Shown here: piece by piece, positions 50,648 through 61,328 of the stretch
Layout: every line of letters starts with the position of its first letter
How positions within the stretch are numbered: the first letter of the stretch is position 1
Source: Actinernus sp. WN-2022
Lineage: Eukaryota > Cnidaria > Anthozoa > Actiniaria > Actinernidae
Length of the DNA stretch: 64,000 bases
Assembly: GCA_030867875.1 (NCBI GenBank)
Contig: JAOWCC010000577.1
Coordinates: 88,641,740 to 88,705,739, forward strand
Direction: 5' to 3'
Notes under the pieces: model-generated
What the model saw: the letters and a program-made list of their open reading frames with translations, nothing else
Databases searched by the model: none
What the model was told of the DNA's origin: nothing
Program-made: the position numbers and the translations under genes

Positions 50648-53005
50648 TTGTTGGCAAAAAATCGTAAAAGCTTATACCAAGATATTGAGAAACAGATTTC
50701 CGATATAGAGAAGGTTAAAGGATGGGAGTCGGAAGACAATAAAGTAGCAGAGCATGATAATTTGGTTAAAGAATTAGAAGGATTGAGTAATTATATAACG
50801 GAAGGTATTATTATCAGATCAAAAGCAGAGTGGTACGAGATGGGTGAGAAAAATACAAAGTATTTTTTAACATTAGAGAAGAGGAATAAGTCAAAAACGC
50901 ACGTTAAGAAATTAATTAGAAGTGATAAAAGCGAGATTTCGAAACCTGATGAGGTACTTAAAGAGATAAAAAAGCATTTTGGTTTATATTTCCAACAAAA
51001 ATCAGGAAAATCTGAGGCGCAGTGCATGGAATTTCTAGCTGAGTTGAATACTCCTCGATTAATAGAGGAAGATAGGGAAGCATGTGAAGGCGAAATTACT
51101 ATTAAAGAGTGTTATGATAGTGTTAACCAAATGGGACCTTCTAAAACTCCAGGAATGGACGGATTGACGAAAGAATTGTATGTTTCTTTATGGTTTGAAA
51201 TAAGCCATGATTTGGTCAACTGTCTGAACGACGGGTATAGAAATGGTTTGCTCTCTACTTCCCAAAGACAGATTATTTTTATTTTGCTTGAAAAACCTGG
51301 AAAAGATCATAGGTATATTGATTCTTGGCGCCTAATTAGTTTAATCAATGTAGACGTTAAAATTTGTAGTAAAGCTTTGAGCAATAGGATGATGCCTGTT
51401 CTCCCATTTCTTGTACATTTAGATCAGACAGCGTTTGTGAAGGGTAGAAATATAGAGGAGCCAATTAGAATTATTGAGGATATATTGTTTTACGCGAAAT
51501 CTAAAAATATACCTACAATTTTATTTGCGGCTGATTTCGAAAAAGCATTCGATTCAATTGAACATTCATTTATAACTGCAGTGCTTAAAAAATTTGGATT
51601 TGGTGAGAGTTTTATTAAGTGGGTTAAAGTGTTGTTAGAAGGTAATCAGGGGTGTGTTAACAACAATGGTACAGCTACAAATTTGTTCCCCATGTTCAGG
51701 GGAACAAAGCAAGGCGATCCCATTTCACCGTACATTTTTATTTTGGTAATCGAGATTATGGCCTTAAAGATAAGAAATTGTGAGGAGATAGAAGGCATTG
51801 AGCTTCCAAATGGATTGAGCCGAAAACTTGTTTTATTTGCAGATGATACTACGTTTTTTTTTAAAAATACTCGTTCACTTGAAAAAACATTAGAAGTACT
51901 AGATAAATTTAGAGTATATTCTTCTTTGAAGATTAATTTAACAAAATCAGAGATAGGGTGGCTGGGGTCAGGGTTAGGGTCAGGCAACGATAGTTATAAA
52001 GACTTTAAATTAGTTGATTTTGAGGACAGCGGCCTAAAGATTTTGGGAATTTTTTATTCATATAATAAGAAGTTAATCTATAGTAATAATCTACATCGAG
52101 TGTTGTGTAACTTTAAAACAATACTATCTATTTGGAGATCACGGACGCTTACGTTATATGGAAGAATACAGATTGTTCGTACATTAGCACTGTCTAAATT
52201 GTTGTATGTTTGCTCCAAAATACACGTATCTGAAGATTTTATCAAACTTGTAGAATGTGAGCTAAAGGATTTTATCTGGAATGGAAAAAAAACAAAAAAC
52301 AAGTATCAAACATTAATTGGAAGTTACGAAGTAGGGGGTTTGAAAGTTCCAGATTTCTCATTGTTAGTTCGAGCAAACAGAGTAAAATGGGCCTGCTCTT
52401 TGTTAGGTAGCGAGAAATCCGCATGGAAAGATATTCCGTGCTCCTATTTAGAAAGAATAGGTGGTACGAAGGCTATAAGTGTTAACTTCGATAAGGAGAA
52501 AATCCCATTTGACATTCCAGATTTTTATAAATCTATTTTAAAGTGCTGGGCCGAATTTTGTAAGAAAGATTTAAAAACTATGGATTTGCAGGAGGTTCTT
52601 CAAGAAAGTTTGTGGAACAATGTTTACATAACAATTAATAAGAGATCAGTATATTATGAGAGAATGGCACGATGCCGTATAAATAGGATAGTTGATATGG
52701 TTAATGAAAATGGGGAATTTAAATGGGAGACTGTTAAACAAAAAGGGTTACAAGATAAGGATTTTATGAGCTGGGCGAGCATTGTGCACTCTTTGCCATA
52801 TGATTGGAAAGTTCTTTTAAAAGCATCGATTATAACACATCAAGATATAATTGTGCCGGAGAAAGTTTTAAGGGTTGGTGAAAAGGATATTGCCATAGAT
52901 AACATAAGACACACGAAGATTATATATCAATGTTTAATTGATAAAAATTTAAGTCACCTACTTCACAAGTTAATATATCTAAACGGATTGAACCAGGATT
53001 TGTAA
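50648..53005 (+). CDS. LINE ORF2 protein fragment: reverse transcriptase (L1/Tx1-like), 785 aa open
   Basis: The start ATG is incidental; the endonuclease domain is missing. Residues about 60-130 are the linker (IRSKAEWYEMGEKNTKYF). The reverse transcriptase runs from SKTPGMDGLTKELY through SWRLISLINVDVKI, FAADFEKAFDSIEH, RGTKQGDPISPYIFIL to the catalytic LVLFADDTTFF near residue 397, then KINLTKSE and LGI thumb motifs. The spacing and FADD box with GDP.SP fit the L1/Tx1 side of the non-LTR tree. The frame is closed by a TAA at 53003, where a neighbouring frame carries the expected continuation INWKSVYNKIY. Confidence 0.85.
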   Translation: MLAKNRKSLYQDIEKQISDIEKVKGWESEDNKVAEHDNLVKELEGLSNYITEGIIIRSKAEWYEMGEKNTKYFLTLEKRNKSKTHVKKLIRSDKSEISKPDEVLKEIKKHFGLYFQQKSGKSEAQCMEFLAELNTPRLIEEDREACEGEITIKECYDSVNQMGPSKTPGMDGLTKELYVSLWFEISHDLVNCLNDGYRNGLLSTSQRQIIFILLEKPGKDHRYIDSWRLISLINVDVKICSKALSNRMMPVLPFLVHLDQTAFVKGRNIEEPIRIIEDILFYAKSKNIPTILFAADFEKAFDSIEHSFITAVLKKFGFGESFIKWVKVLLEGNQGCVNNNGTATNLFPMFRGTKQGDPISPYIFILVIEIMALKIRNCEEIEGIELPNGLSRKLVLFADDTTFFFKNTRSLEKTLEVLDKFRVYSSLKINLTKSEIGWLGSGLGSGNDSYKDFKLVDFEDSGLKILGIFYSYNKKLIYSNNLHRVLCNFKTILSIWRSRTLTLYGRIQIVRTLALSKLLYVCSKIHVSEDFIKLVECELKDFIWNGKKTKNKYQTLIGSYEVGGLKVPDFSLLVRANRVKWACSLLGSEKSAWKDIPCSYLERIGGTKAISVNFDKEKIPFDIPDFYKSILKCWAEFCKKDLKTMDLQEVLQESLWNNVYITINKRSVYYERMARCRINRIVDMVNENGEFKWETVKQKGLQDKDFMSWASIVHSLPYDWKVLLKASIITHQDIIVPEKVLRVGEKDIAIDNIRHTKIIYQCLIDKNLSHLLHKLIYLNGLNQDL

Positions 53006-53047
53006 TTAATTGGAAGTCTGTGTATAACAAAATTTACACCACTTCAA

Positions 53048-53503
53048 TTGATGCATATTCTAGGTTTTTTTCAATACCGTATTCTAAATAATTGTTTATT
53101 TCTTAATTACGATTTGTTTCGCTTTAAAATTAGTAGTCATCCAAATTGTTCGTTCTGCCAAACGTATTATGAAACTATTGATCATTTTTTTGTTGAATGT
53201 GTTGAGTCAAAAAACTTATATTTTGAAATTAGAACTTGGCTTGAAACTGTCAATATTAAGTTGCCAGAGTCCAATATAGTAAATATCATTTTAGGTGTAG
53301 ATGATCAAGTTATAAATTATATAATTTTAGAATATAAAATGTGTCTTTATAAAGCTAGAGGAAAACAAATTCCGTCTATCACTCTTTTTAAGAACTTATT
53401 AAGATACTCAGAAAAAATTGAATTAAAAATCGCCAAAAAAAGAAATAAACTCCTTTCACATTATAAGAAATGGAACACAATTCTAATGGCAATAAATAAG
53501 TAA
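53048..53503 (+). pseudogene. LINE ORF2 C-terminal domain, frameshifted from the main ORF
   Basis: Continues the same protein with FFQYRILNNCLFLNYDLFRF and the C-x2-C-x7-H-x4-C zinc-knuckle-like CSFCQTYYETIDHFFVEC found at the C-terminus of L1/Tx1 ORF2 proteins. It is in the same register as the 785-aa frame, but the link (about 52990-53075) lies in another frame. Two compensating one-base changes are implied, one of them probably in the T7 run at about 53074. Confidence 0.75.
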
Positions 53504-54123
53504 TTAGAAAAACGTAGCGTAAATTTGAGTATGTTTTATAATTTTAGTTATTTTGTGTATAGTTTAGTGTTAGTAGATGTGTAATTTTGTAAAATTTATT
53601 AAAGAAAAAAAAAAACAGTTGAGTCAGACCACAAACCCATTCACATAGCTCCAGATCGACTTCAACGAATGCTCCTTCGCTTGCAGAAATACAACTTACA
53701 CATCACATATCTGCCTGGAACCAAGATGTTTATCGTTGATATACTAAGCAGGGTATACCTGAAGAATGACGAGACCAGTGAAGAGAACATACGTACCAGA
53801 ATATCAGATATTCATCTATCTCAAGAGCAGCAGCTGTTTGATGAAATAGCTGCAATCAATCAGATTGACAACATGCGTCTGTCCGAGGCTACGCATCAAC
53901 AAGTCAAATTATGCACAACCTCCGACGCAACACTCATGAATGCCACAATGACAGGTTGGCCAGGTTCCAGTTTGCATAAGAGACTATTGGAATTTCAGAG
54001 ATGAACTGACAGTCCAAGACGGTGTTCTGTATAAAGGAATGAAAGTGATCATACCAACTTCTATGCGGCCAGAGATGTCTGCAAGATCCCACATCAGTCA
54101 CCTAGCTGGGCCCAGATTCCTGC

Positions 54124-54621
54124 GTGCGCAGAGCACGTGATGTTCTATTCTGGCCCGGCATGTCAGCTGAAATCAGAGACAAAGGGGATTCTTATGGAAT
54201 TTGTGCTGACTTCATGTCTAAACAACAGAAAAGAGCCTCTCGTAACACAAAATTTCCAGCACACCCTGGTCCAAAGTTGGTCAAGATTTATTTTCCCTGT
54301 ATGGTGAGATCGTTTAACATCCCATGGTTGCCCAAGGAGATAAAACAGTTAATACATATCACGGAGAAGCTAAAATGCAAGGCAGTAAGAACTAAACAGA
54401 ACACAGATTGGCAGGACTATAAATCTTACCGAAATAAGGTTAATATCGCCTTGCGGCAGGCTAAAACAAATTATTATCGCGATAAAATTGCGCTCCAGAA
54501 AGATAATGCTAAAGATGCGTGGACAACAATTAATAATTTTCTTGGGAAAACGTGCAACAACACTGCTGTAAACGAATTGAAACTAAATGACGTTAATATC
54601 AATTCTCCCAAAAATAGCTGA
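54124..54621 (+). pseudogene. Chimeric open frame: Gypsy integrase start fused to CR1-like LINE linker
   Basis: The first about 50 residues are Gypsy integrase zinc-domain sequence (RARDVLFWPGMSAEIRD). From about 54300 the frame reads LINE linker sequence (NIPWLPKEIKQLIHITEKLK, NYYRDKIALQKDNAKDAWTT, INNFLGKTCNN). It is an accidental fusion across a transposon boundary. The LINE part continues out of frame to [16 protein letters not shown], very like the element at 12.7 kb. Confidence 0.7.
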
Positions 54622-54715
54622 AGCCTTCAATCATTATTTCATCAACATTGGGCCTAACCTTGCCCACACGATGGCAGATTCAAGTGTTTCATTTGGAATT
54701 CAAATTCGGAATTCG
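54300..54715 (+). mobile_element. CR1/L2-like LINE fragment (linker region)
   Basis: Covers PWLPKEIKQL to [15 protein letters not shown], equivalent to the segment just before the reverse transcriptase; INIGPNLA is shared with the LINE at 12.8 kb. One frameshift lies near 54600. It stops abruptly at the start of an 87-bp tandem repeat. Confidence 0.75.
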
Positions 54716-55158
54716 GAGTTGAACTCTGTTTGGGTTTCGGACCCGTGTATAGAGAGTTCTTATTCTAAACGCCTCTGTGGCTTCGGGCCTTTATTCAGAG
54801 AGGAGTTGAACTCTGTTTGGGTTTCGGACCTGTGTATAGAGAGTTTTTATTCTAGACGCCTCTGTGGCTTCGGGCCTTTTATTCAGAGAGGAGTTGAACT
54901 CTGTTTGGGTTTCGGACCCGTGTATAGAGAGTTTTTATTCTAGACGCCTCTGTGGCTTCGGGCCTTTTATTCAGAGAGGACAGGAGTTGAACTCTGTTTG
55001 GGTTTCGGACCCGTGTATAGAGAGTTTTTATTCTAAACGCCTCTGTGGCTTCGGGCCTTTATTCAGAGAGGTGTTGAACTCTGTTTGGGTTTCGGACCCG
55101 TGTATAGAGAGTTCTTATTCTAGACGCCTTGGTGGCTTCGGGCCTTTTATTCAGAGAG
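54716..55158. repeat. 87-bp tandem repeat, five copies
   Basis: Copies start at about 54716, 54803, 54891, 54984 and 55071, each GAGTTGAACTCTGTTTGGGT...TCGGACC(C/T)GTGTATAGAGAG...CGCCTCTGTGGCTTCGGGCC...TTATTCAGAGAG. A few copies are one base or six bases longer, so the reading frame shifts between copies. The period of 87 is divisible by three, which is why long but meaningless open frames appear. Confidence 0.9.
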
Positions 55159-55169
55159 GACGGCCATAG

Positions 55170-57078
55170 AAGGTGACTTCAGGTCTGATTCTAGGGAAGA
55201 TAAATGCTAAAATATGTCTGGGTTTGGACGGTCTAGGCAGCTGTACGACCTCAGGGGTTAATAAAGGAAATGATCGCACAGTTGGAGGCAAGCAAAATTC
55301 GTCAATCAGTAGATGCGATCTTGACCCACCTCAGAAGACTGCTGAACAACACGGGTCACGACTTGAATAAAGACGTAGCGTTGGACCTCCTGGTGGACTT
55401 GAAGGCAGCAGCAGCTAATGAAAATCACCACAATGTTGCGCATTTTCAAGCGATCTACAGCGCATTAAAACACAATGTCGGTCCCTCCAGAGCAGTTTAA
55501 GAAATACCTTTCAGCCCTTATTGAGTTTTATTGGGGATATAATGATCAGGAAAACGTGCTAGATATCATGGTAAAAGTAGACAAGAGCCTCAAGTTAGAC
55601 AGAGTACTTGGAAGCCGCCAGTTGGGTGAGTTGTTATATGCTGCCCCCAGCCACACAGTGCAACGGTTTGGCCAAAGACAATTGCAACAGGATTCGAGAC
55701 AGACGTTGTTATTATTGCAATCAATTGGGCCATACGCAAGCTGGACCACCCTGATACCAAACGCCCCAACGGGACGAGCCACGTGCTTGATTTAGGAAAC
55801 GTGTATTATATTGTTTTGACTGTATTGAAAGTGTTTATGTACTAGTGAAAGAAATGGAGAGAAGTTATTAAAATATATTTAAAGTGCTATCAGGAGATAT
55901 TACTAGATACCCAACTGTTACATTTCTCAGGTTATCCTAACCATTTTACAAAGTGGTCAGTACTCCTCGTGCTATATATAACGCGGAGCATTCAATGGCA
56001 GCTATATATATCTTTGGTTATTTGAAATTTTTTGGTGTAGTAAATAAAGTTCAGTATCTCGGTTAGGAGCAGCTACCCGCACGGGCACATCGTCTCATCG
56101 AGTGTACGTGTACTATCCGTTTCCGGAGGTGAGGGCAGCTGTTTCCTGACTGGGTCTCTCGTCCGCTCCTATGCATAATAAGGGGTTTTTTCCATATTGC
56201 TAGTGTAGTGCGGTTTCTATAATTGCACTTTTATCATATGTCACTGAACTATCAAGAGTATACAAGAGTCCCCCCTGGGAAGTGAAGCGTCAGTTCGTTC
56301 CAGTACATGCTCAACAGGAGCGTCAACAGAAACAACTTCGATGAGTAAGGATGGACGGGAGTCCCAGTCAGGAAACAGTTTTTTTCACAGGAGCATATAT
56401 GTGAAGTGTTAGAGGGTCCGGAGCCCCCACTACTCAATTTGTGGGGTTTTCGAGATCCACAATCGTTTATGGCCGGGGAAATACACAAACATGTCCAGAT
56501 TTGAGAGTACAGATTTATGGATCATCAGTACAGGAATAAGATTCTTAGACGGATACAGGAAGGGATAGAACTAAAGGAATTTGCTACCCATTGTCAAGGA
56601 TGCAAAAAAGGGGAACACAGCAAAACAGTGTTTACCCTCCTTCCACGATTCGCAAAACTGTAAAACTTCACAGAATTTATCTCGGACACAATCGTGGAAA
56701 GAATAACAACAGAGGCTGTAAGGGTCTGGGTAAAGTAGGTACCACGGAACCGCTTTATACGGTTCTACCTCTCACGGTCGAACCGTCAAAGCCCCATTTT
56801 ATGTCTAGATGCGCGTTTCCTCGATGCTTGGATGAAGGATTGTCAGTTTTCCTTGGACAAATTGAGGGATGTCAAGACGTATGTAAGGCATCGCACATAG
56901 TATACGTGTCACTTTGGTTAAGTAAATAGCATTGAACATTACCTACATTAAAACTGGTAAAACTGGTTTAGGGCGTGAACGGGGAAGAGGGGGAGGAGAT
57001 AAGGTTTGGGAGAGTAGGGGGCGTTTTGGAGGATAATTAGGATTATGAAACAGAACAAGCATGGGAAAGCCAGCGAAA
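55170..57078 (+). mobile_element. Unclassified LTR-retroelement-like remnant
   Basis: Two short frames, 55270-55500 (QSVDAILTHLRRLLNNTGHD) and 55475-55795 (VPPEQFKKYLSALIEFYWGY), resemble a capsid-type polyprotein in composition. In a shifted frame at about 55695 CYYCNQLGHTQAG looks like a CCHC zinc knuckle that has lost its last cysteine. A purine tract (GGGGAAGAGGGGGAGGAGA, about 56979-56997) precedes an LTR-like unit. I recognise no reverse transcriptase. The assignment is tentative. Confidence 0.35.
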
Positions 57079-57497
57079 CCGGAGTGTTATCCCATATCTT
57101 AATACAACTAACAACAATAACGGCAGGAATAATATAATACTATTCAAAGTCATTTGAATAATATATATTATGCATGCAAGGTATTGTTAACGTATAAGCC
57201 ACCCTATGATTGGCCAAGAAGGTGTATATAAGCCACACCTGGCTTGGAGTAGTTCGTTGCGCAAGAAAAGTAACAGAAAACAGTTTCGCAGCCCGCCCGT
57301 CCCGCCCGATTCATCTGTGTTCGGTGACCAGTTGACATCCTAGGCGTCAGTTTTTTTTGTTCCTGTATGGGCTCCTGGCCACATGTTGGGCCGAAATACA
57401 GTCACGATCGGTATATACACGAGAACTCGAGAAATAAAAATAAAGAAATAAAGAAACTGACGCCACACAAACGACATTCCGCGTCGCTCTTGCTACA
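57079..57497 (+). repeat. LTR-like unit of 419 bp followed by a partial second copy
   Basis: CCGGAGTGTTATCCCATATC occurs at 57079 and again at 57498, so the segment between is one period of 419 bp. It contains a TATA-like GTGTATATAAGCC at about 57222 and AATAAA signals at about 57434-57454, as in an LTR. The second copy is cut off after about 75 bp of its own sequence (at 58155) and carries a MITE at its TTAA. Confidence 0.45.
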
Positions 57498-57521
57498 CCG
57501 GAGTGTTATCCCATATCTTAA

Positions 57522-58117
57522 AGTGCCCCTACGATCAAATTTGGACATATCAATGTTTTTGCATATTCATAAAGTAGAGTTCATATATTATTACCAGTTC
57601 AAATTGTTTTTCGATACAACGACAGGAAGTCTTATTTTTTTAGCTCCGAATATTGAATCTACACGTCCGCCATTACTGGAAGCCGTGCCCTTTGTTCAGC
57701 TTTAAACAAAGGTTTATTCACCGGAAATGATGTCATACACTTAACGCTCGCCTGCAGAACACAACGCCTGGAGGCATATTTCTACTAAAAACGTATTCAC
57801 GTACATAAGAAGAAAGTTATATTTATCTTTGCGAGGTTGGCTACTTTTTTATGCACGCTATTTCGCGCCACGAGGTTGTCGTGTTAAGTGTATGACATCA
57901 CTTCCGGTGAATAAACCTTTGTTTAAAGCTGAACAAAGGGCACAGCTTCCAGCAATGGTGGACAGGATTTTACCGGTAAACTCTTCTAAAATTTGTGGTT
58001 TAAGATGCCCATTTGGGAATATTTTTTACTATTTCGGATATTTCTAATACTGATTGACCTATACTGACACTGAAAAAGTGGCAAATCGAAATGGTAAATT
58101 TTCGTCGTAGTGGCACT
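57522..58117. mobile_element. 596-bp MITE flanked by TTAA (family 1, copy 2)
   Basis: Near-identical to 48289-48882. It lies between TTAA at 57518-57521 and 58118-58121. The unoccupied version of exactly this target (CCATATCTTAATACAACTAA) is preserved at 57093-57112. Confidence 0.9.
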
Positions 58118-58539
58118 TTAATAGAACTAACAATAACGGCAGGAATAATATAATACTATAGTTTGACGAAGAATGTGAGTTTGAGAAAGAAACAAATTTC
58201 GCGCGACCCGTGTAATGCATAACTAAGATCACTTTTGCACTGCAATACGAAAGTTTTTAGGAAATTATGCAGCCACAAAAAGTACTTATTCTTCAGTGAA
58301 AACATAGCTGATGTTGATTTTAAGAAGTTAAAGCAGGTATGGAAAAAAAACTCCGCAAGCTTTTCAACTTCACTAAGAGGAGTAATAAACAACAAATTGA
58401 TATAGATAAAGCACGGGAATTTCACGAGCACTTCAAACAACAGAATTATATTAGTGATAGTGAAAACACACTAGAAACACTATACACACTGAGGAAGCGG
58501 GACCACTAGATTTTCCGATTTCTTTGCAAGAGTCCTAAG

Positions 58540-59900
58540 TCAATTAAAAGGGAGCAAGGCTCCAAGGGCAGATAATGTATTTAATGAAATTTTAAAGACT
58601 GGCAAAGATGCTTTAATGAGGCCCTTACACAGTCATTCTGTTCAATAGAATCTTAAGTATACGGGGCATTATCCATCTCTGTGGAGTCCCGGCCAAATCG
58701 TGCCAGTCCATAAAAAAGACCGTAATCCTGTACCGCTCGAGACGTGTATTCTGATTGCACCCATTATATTGTAGTTCTATTGTTTTCGTACTGCACGTTC
58801 TAAAGGTTAGGGTGTTTTGTATTGTTGGGAAAGCCAATGCTGTTGCTCGTCTCGAGCGGTAAAGGATGGCCCAAAAAAGATGACCCCTCTAACTGGGTAG
58901 AAAACTACAGGGGGATTACACTTTTATCGTCATTATAGGCAAAGTATTCATGTCCATAATGAACACTAGACTATAATTACCTAGTAGAAAAAGGAATATT
59001 GAAACCGGAACAATGTGGGTTTAGAAAAAAACACGGTGCCACCGATAGCATTTTTATTCTGAAAACCCTTATCGATAAATACGTAAAAACCAAACCAAAG
59101 AAGGTAAACAACTTGCTTTTTTCTTGTTTTGTAATTTCAGAAAAGCATTAATTTGATTGCATACCAAGACACAAATTGTTTGAGAAGCTCGGTAAAGCAA
59201 GAATAAACGGCAAATTTCTTGCGGTATTGACATCTATGTATTCAAATGATAAATTATCCGTTAAAATAGACCAATTAACAACTCTGTCCTTCGCTTGCCA
59301 TGCCGGAGTAAAACAAGGCTGCATGCTTTCTCCCACCCTATTTAATTTCTACCTAAATGACTTGCCTGACACGCTTATAACCAAACAAACGTTAATGATA
59401 TACAACTAAATGAGAGGCCTTTCAGTTGTTTACTATACGCAGATGACCTAGTTATATTTTCTAAGTCGGCAAAAGGACTGCAAAGCTACCTTGAGAAACT
59501 AGAGGAATTTTGCGAAACATCAGATCTTCATGTAAATCTTGACAAAACAAAAGTAATGATCTTCAACAACTGTGGGAAAACTATGAACAATTACGCTTTT
59601 CAACATGGAGGTCATAAACTAACAAATGCTAAGTCATATAAATACCATAGGCATTCAATTAAGTGCCTATGGAAATTTTGCTCTCGCTAAACAAGAGCTA
59701 AAAAAGGTAGCGCTAAAAGCATTATATAAATTGAGGAAAGAAATGGGTGACCATTTTAGAGTAAATATTATTCTGACCATAAAATTATTTGATGCGCTAA
59801 TAACTCCTATTTTTGATGCTATAATAACCCCTATTTTACGTTACGGTAGCGAAGTATGGGGGATGGATTGTAAAGAATTAAAAACTAGACAAAGACCCAA
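58540..59900 (+). pseudogene. Reverse transcriptase pseudogene of the decayed LINE
   Basis: The reverse transcriptase domain is spread over at least four frames. The catalytic YADD box is intact at about 59437-59448, but stops at 58647, 59150 and 59407 and several frameshifts destroy the protein. The family appears to be the same as the 3' fragments at 46.9 and 47.9 kb, judged from the shared C-terminal zinc-finger-like domain and tetranucleotide tail. Confidence 0.75.
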
Positions 59901-60485
59901 TTGAGTCAGTCCAAACTAAATTTTGCAAATGGCTCTTAGGCCTTAGCAAGTTGTGTAGCAACAATGCATGTAGAGCAGAGCTAGAGAGATTTCCTATACG
60001 TTACCAAGCAAAATGTAGAAACATCAATTTCTGGCTGAAACTGAATGACTGAGGAAATCAAGTTATCCTGTTCAATATATAACGATATAAAAAAATTAGG
60101 CCGGAAAGCAAAGAATTTTGACACCAAAAAGTAAAAGCCCTGTTGTATCATATAGGACTAGGGGAAATATGGACTAACGTACAAACATCAATTCCTGATC
60201 GCAAAACCATTTTGAATATTATAAGCCAGAGACTAAAGGACATAGAGTACCAAACTTGGCTTACTGCCAAAGTAATAAATTAAGGACTTTCCACAGATTC
60301 AAGTCCAACTATAATTGCGAAGACTACCTTATACAGGTCACCAATACCAATCACAGACTAGCATTGACAAAGCTGAGGTAATCACAAATTAGCAATTGGA
60401 ACTGGGCGTTACTCGAAACCTTACCAAATAAGAAACAATTTGTCCCATTTGTACAAATGGCATTGAAGATGAAATTTTTTTTTAA

Positions 60486-61019
60486 AGTGCGCCTAACGTC
60501 TATTTTGTTATCACCAATATCGATTTTACATCAAGTTTTGAGTACTTCTGTGAAGAAAGTTTTGATTTACAGAGAATACTCTATGTTCTACGCTTGTTTG
60601 AAATAGTGAAAATGTGACTTTTCCTGACCCACGACCGCGTAAGTAAAAGCCTGGATCGATCCCTCGGGAGACGTCATATAATTAATTCGACTTTGTAATA
60701 ATTTGAATAAATACTTAACATGTTGACTAAAATGACTTTTTTCTTTACTAATAACTCGCAAACAGTGTATATTCTCTATAAATCGATGTTGTTGTGATAG
60801 AAAGGCGCCATGGAGAATAATGCGTTATGAGATGACGTCAACCCAGGGATCGACCCAGGATTTTGCTTTCGCGGTCACATTTCAAGGTCACATTTCCACG
60901 ATTTCAAACAAACATAGAACATAGAGTATTCTCTGTAAACCAAAACTTTCTTCACAGAAGTACTCGAAACTTGATGTTGCATCGATATTTATGATAACAA
61001 AATAAACGTTAGGTGCAAT
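60486..61019. mobile_element. 534-bp MITE flanked by TTAA (family 2 relative)
   Basis: Ends AGTGCGCCTAACGT and ACGTTAGGTGCAAT (one mismatch) lie between TTAA at 60482-60485 and 61020-61023. Inner arms GAGTACTTCTGTGAAGAAAG, GAGAATACTCTATGTTCTA and complements match those of 49809-50387. It interrupts the LINE zinc-finger-like domain, which reads through when the insert and one TTAA are ignored. Confidence 0.85.
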
Positions 61020-61046
61020 TTAATAAAATGCCCAGCATACTGCAAT

Positions 61047-61328
61047 CATAGTTAATAGAGTGGAATGGTTATGAAACCCGGCAAACTTCAAAGGGGCTAC
61101 CAACTGCGCTGCGATTTATGTTGGAAGGGGGCAAGACAAAAGATTGTGCAGGGTCATAGTTCGTTAGCGTCCCCTGAACGACTGAACTCACACGTTTCTA
61201 TTGGCTGATTGATTAACACATTGGAATTTCTATTGTGTTTTGTGCAGGGCCACGGTTGAAAAAAGCTAACAAAGACATAACAAAGAAGGTCGCTGGGTTT
61301 CATAAACCATTCCACTCTATTAACTATG
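61047..61328. mobile_element. 282-bp MITE with 7-bp target duplication
   Basis: Ends CATAGTTAATAGAGTGGAAT and ATTCCACTCTATTAACTATG are exact complements, with GGTT.ATGAAACCC continuing inward. CTGCAAT flanks it on both sides (61040-61046 and 61329-61335). It lies in the same LINE C-terminal region, and the frame continues across it when one copy of the 7 bp is counted. Confidence 0.85.

Larger units (their letters stand above)
50608..53616 (+). mobile_element. L1/Tx1-like LINE inserted in the Gypsy remnant
   Basis: A 5'-truncated non-LTR element whose insertion separates the Gypsy RNase H segments. It starts before the linker, covers the whole reverse transcriptase and C-terminal domain, and ends with ATTAAAG and an A-run (53605-53615). 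The long open frame and good motif conservation point to a fairly recent insertion, later than the Gypsy element. Confidence 0.85.
49779..54295 (+). mobile_element. Ty3/Gypsy retrotransposon remnant, split by a MITE and a LINE
   Basis: Three pieces, 49779-49808, 50388-about 50607 and about 53617-54295, form part of a pol gene in order. The RNase H start has CDASETGFGATLLQNGQPVA; then come a stretch with VESDH and LQRMLLRLQKYNLHITYLPG, and the integrase N-terminal region with RARDVLFWPGMSAEIRD. The first gap is a TTAA MITE and the second is an L1/Tx1-like LINE. Stops and at least one frameshift (about 50525-50580, 54002) show decay. No LTRs were found at either edge. Confidence 0.8.

Noticed and set aside
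54587..55169. Open frames that look like a repeat protein (VWVSDPCIES units)
   Set aside because: They come from an 87-bp tandem repeat with frame-shifting length differences between copies.
56591..56929. 112-codon open frame
   Set aside because: No domain recognised; surrounding sequence is a decayed retroelement-like region.
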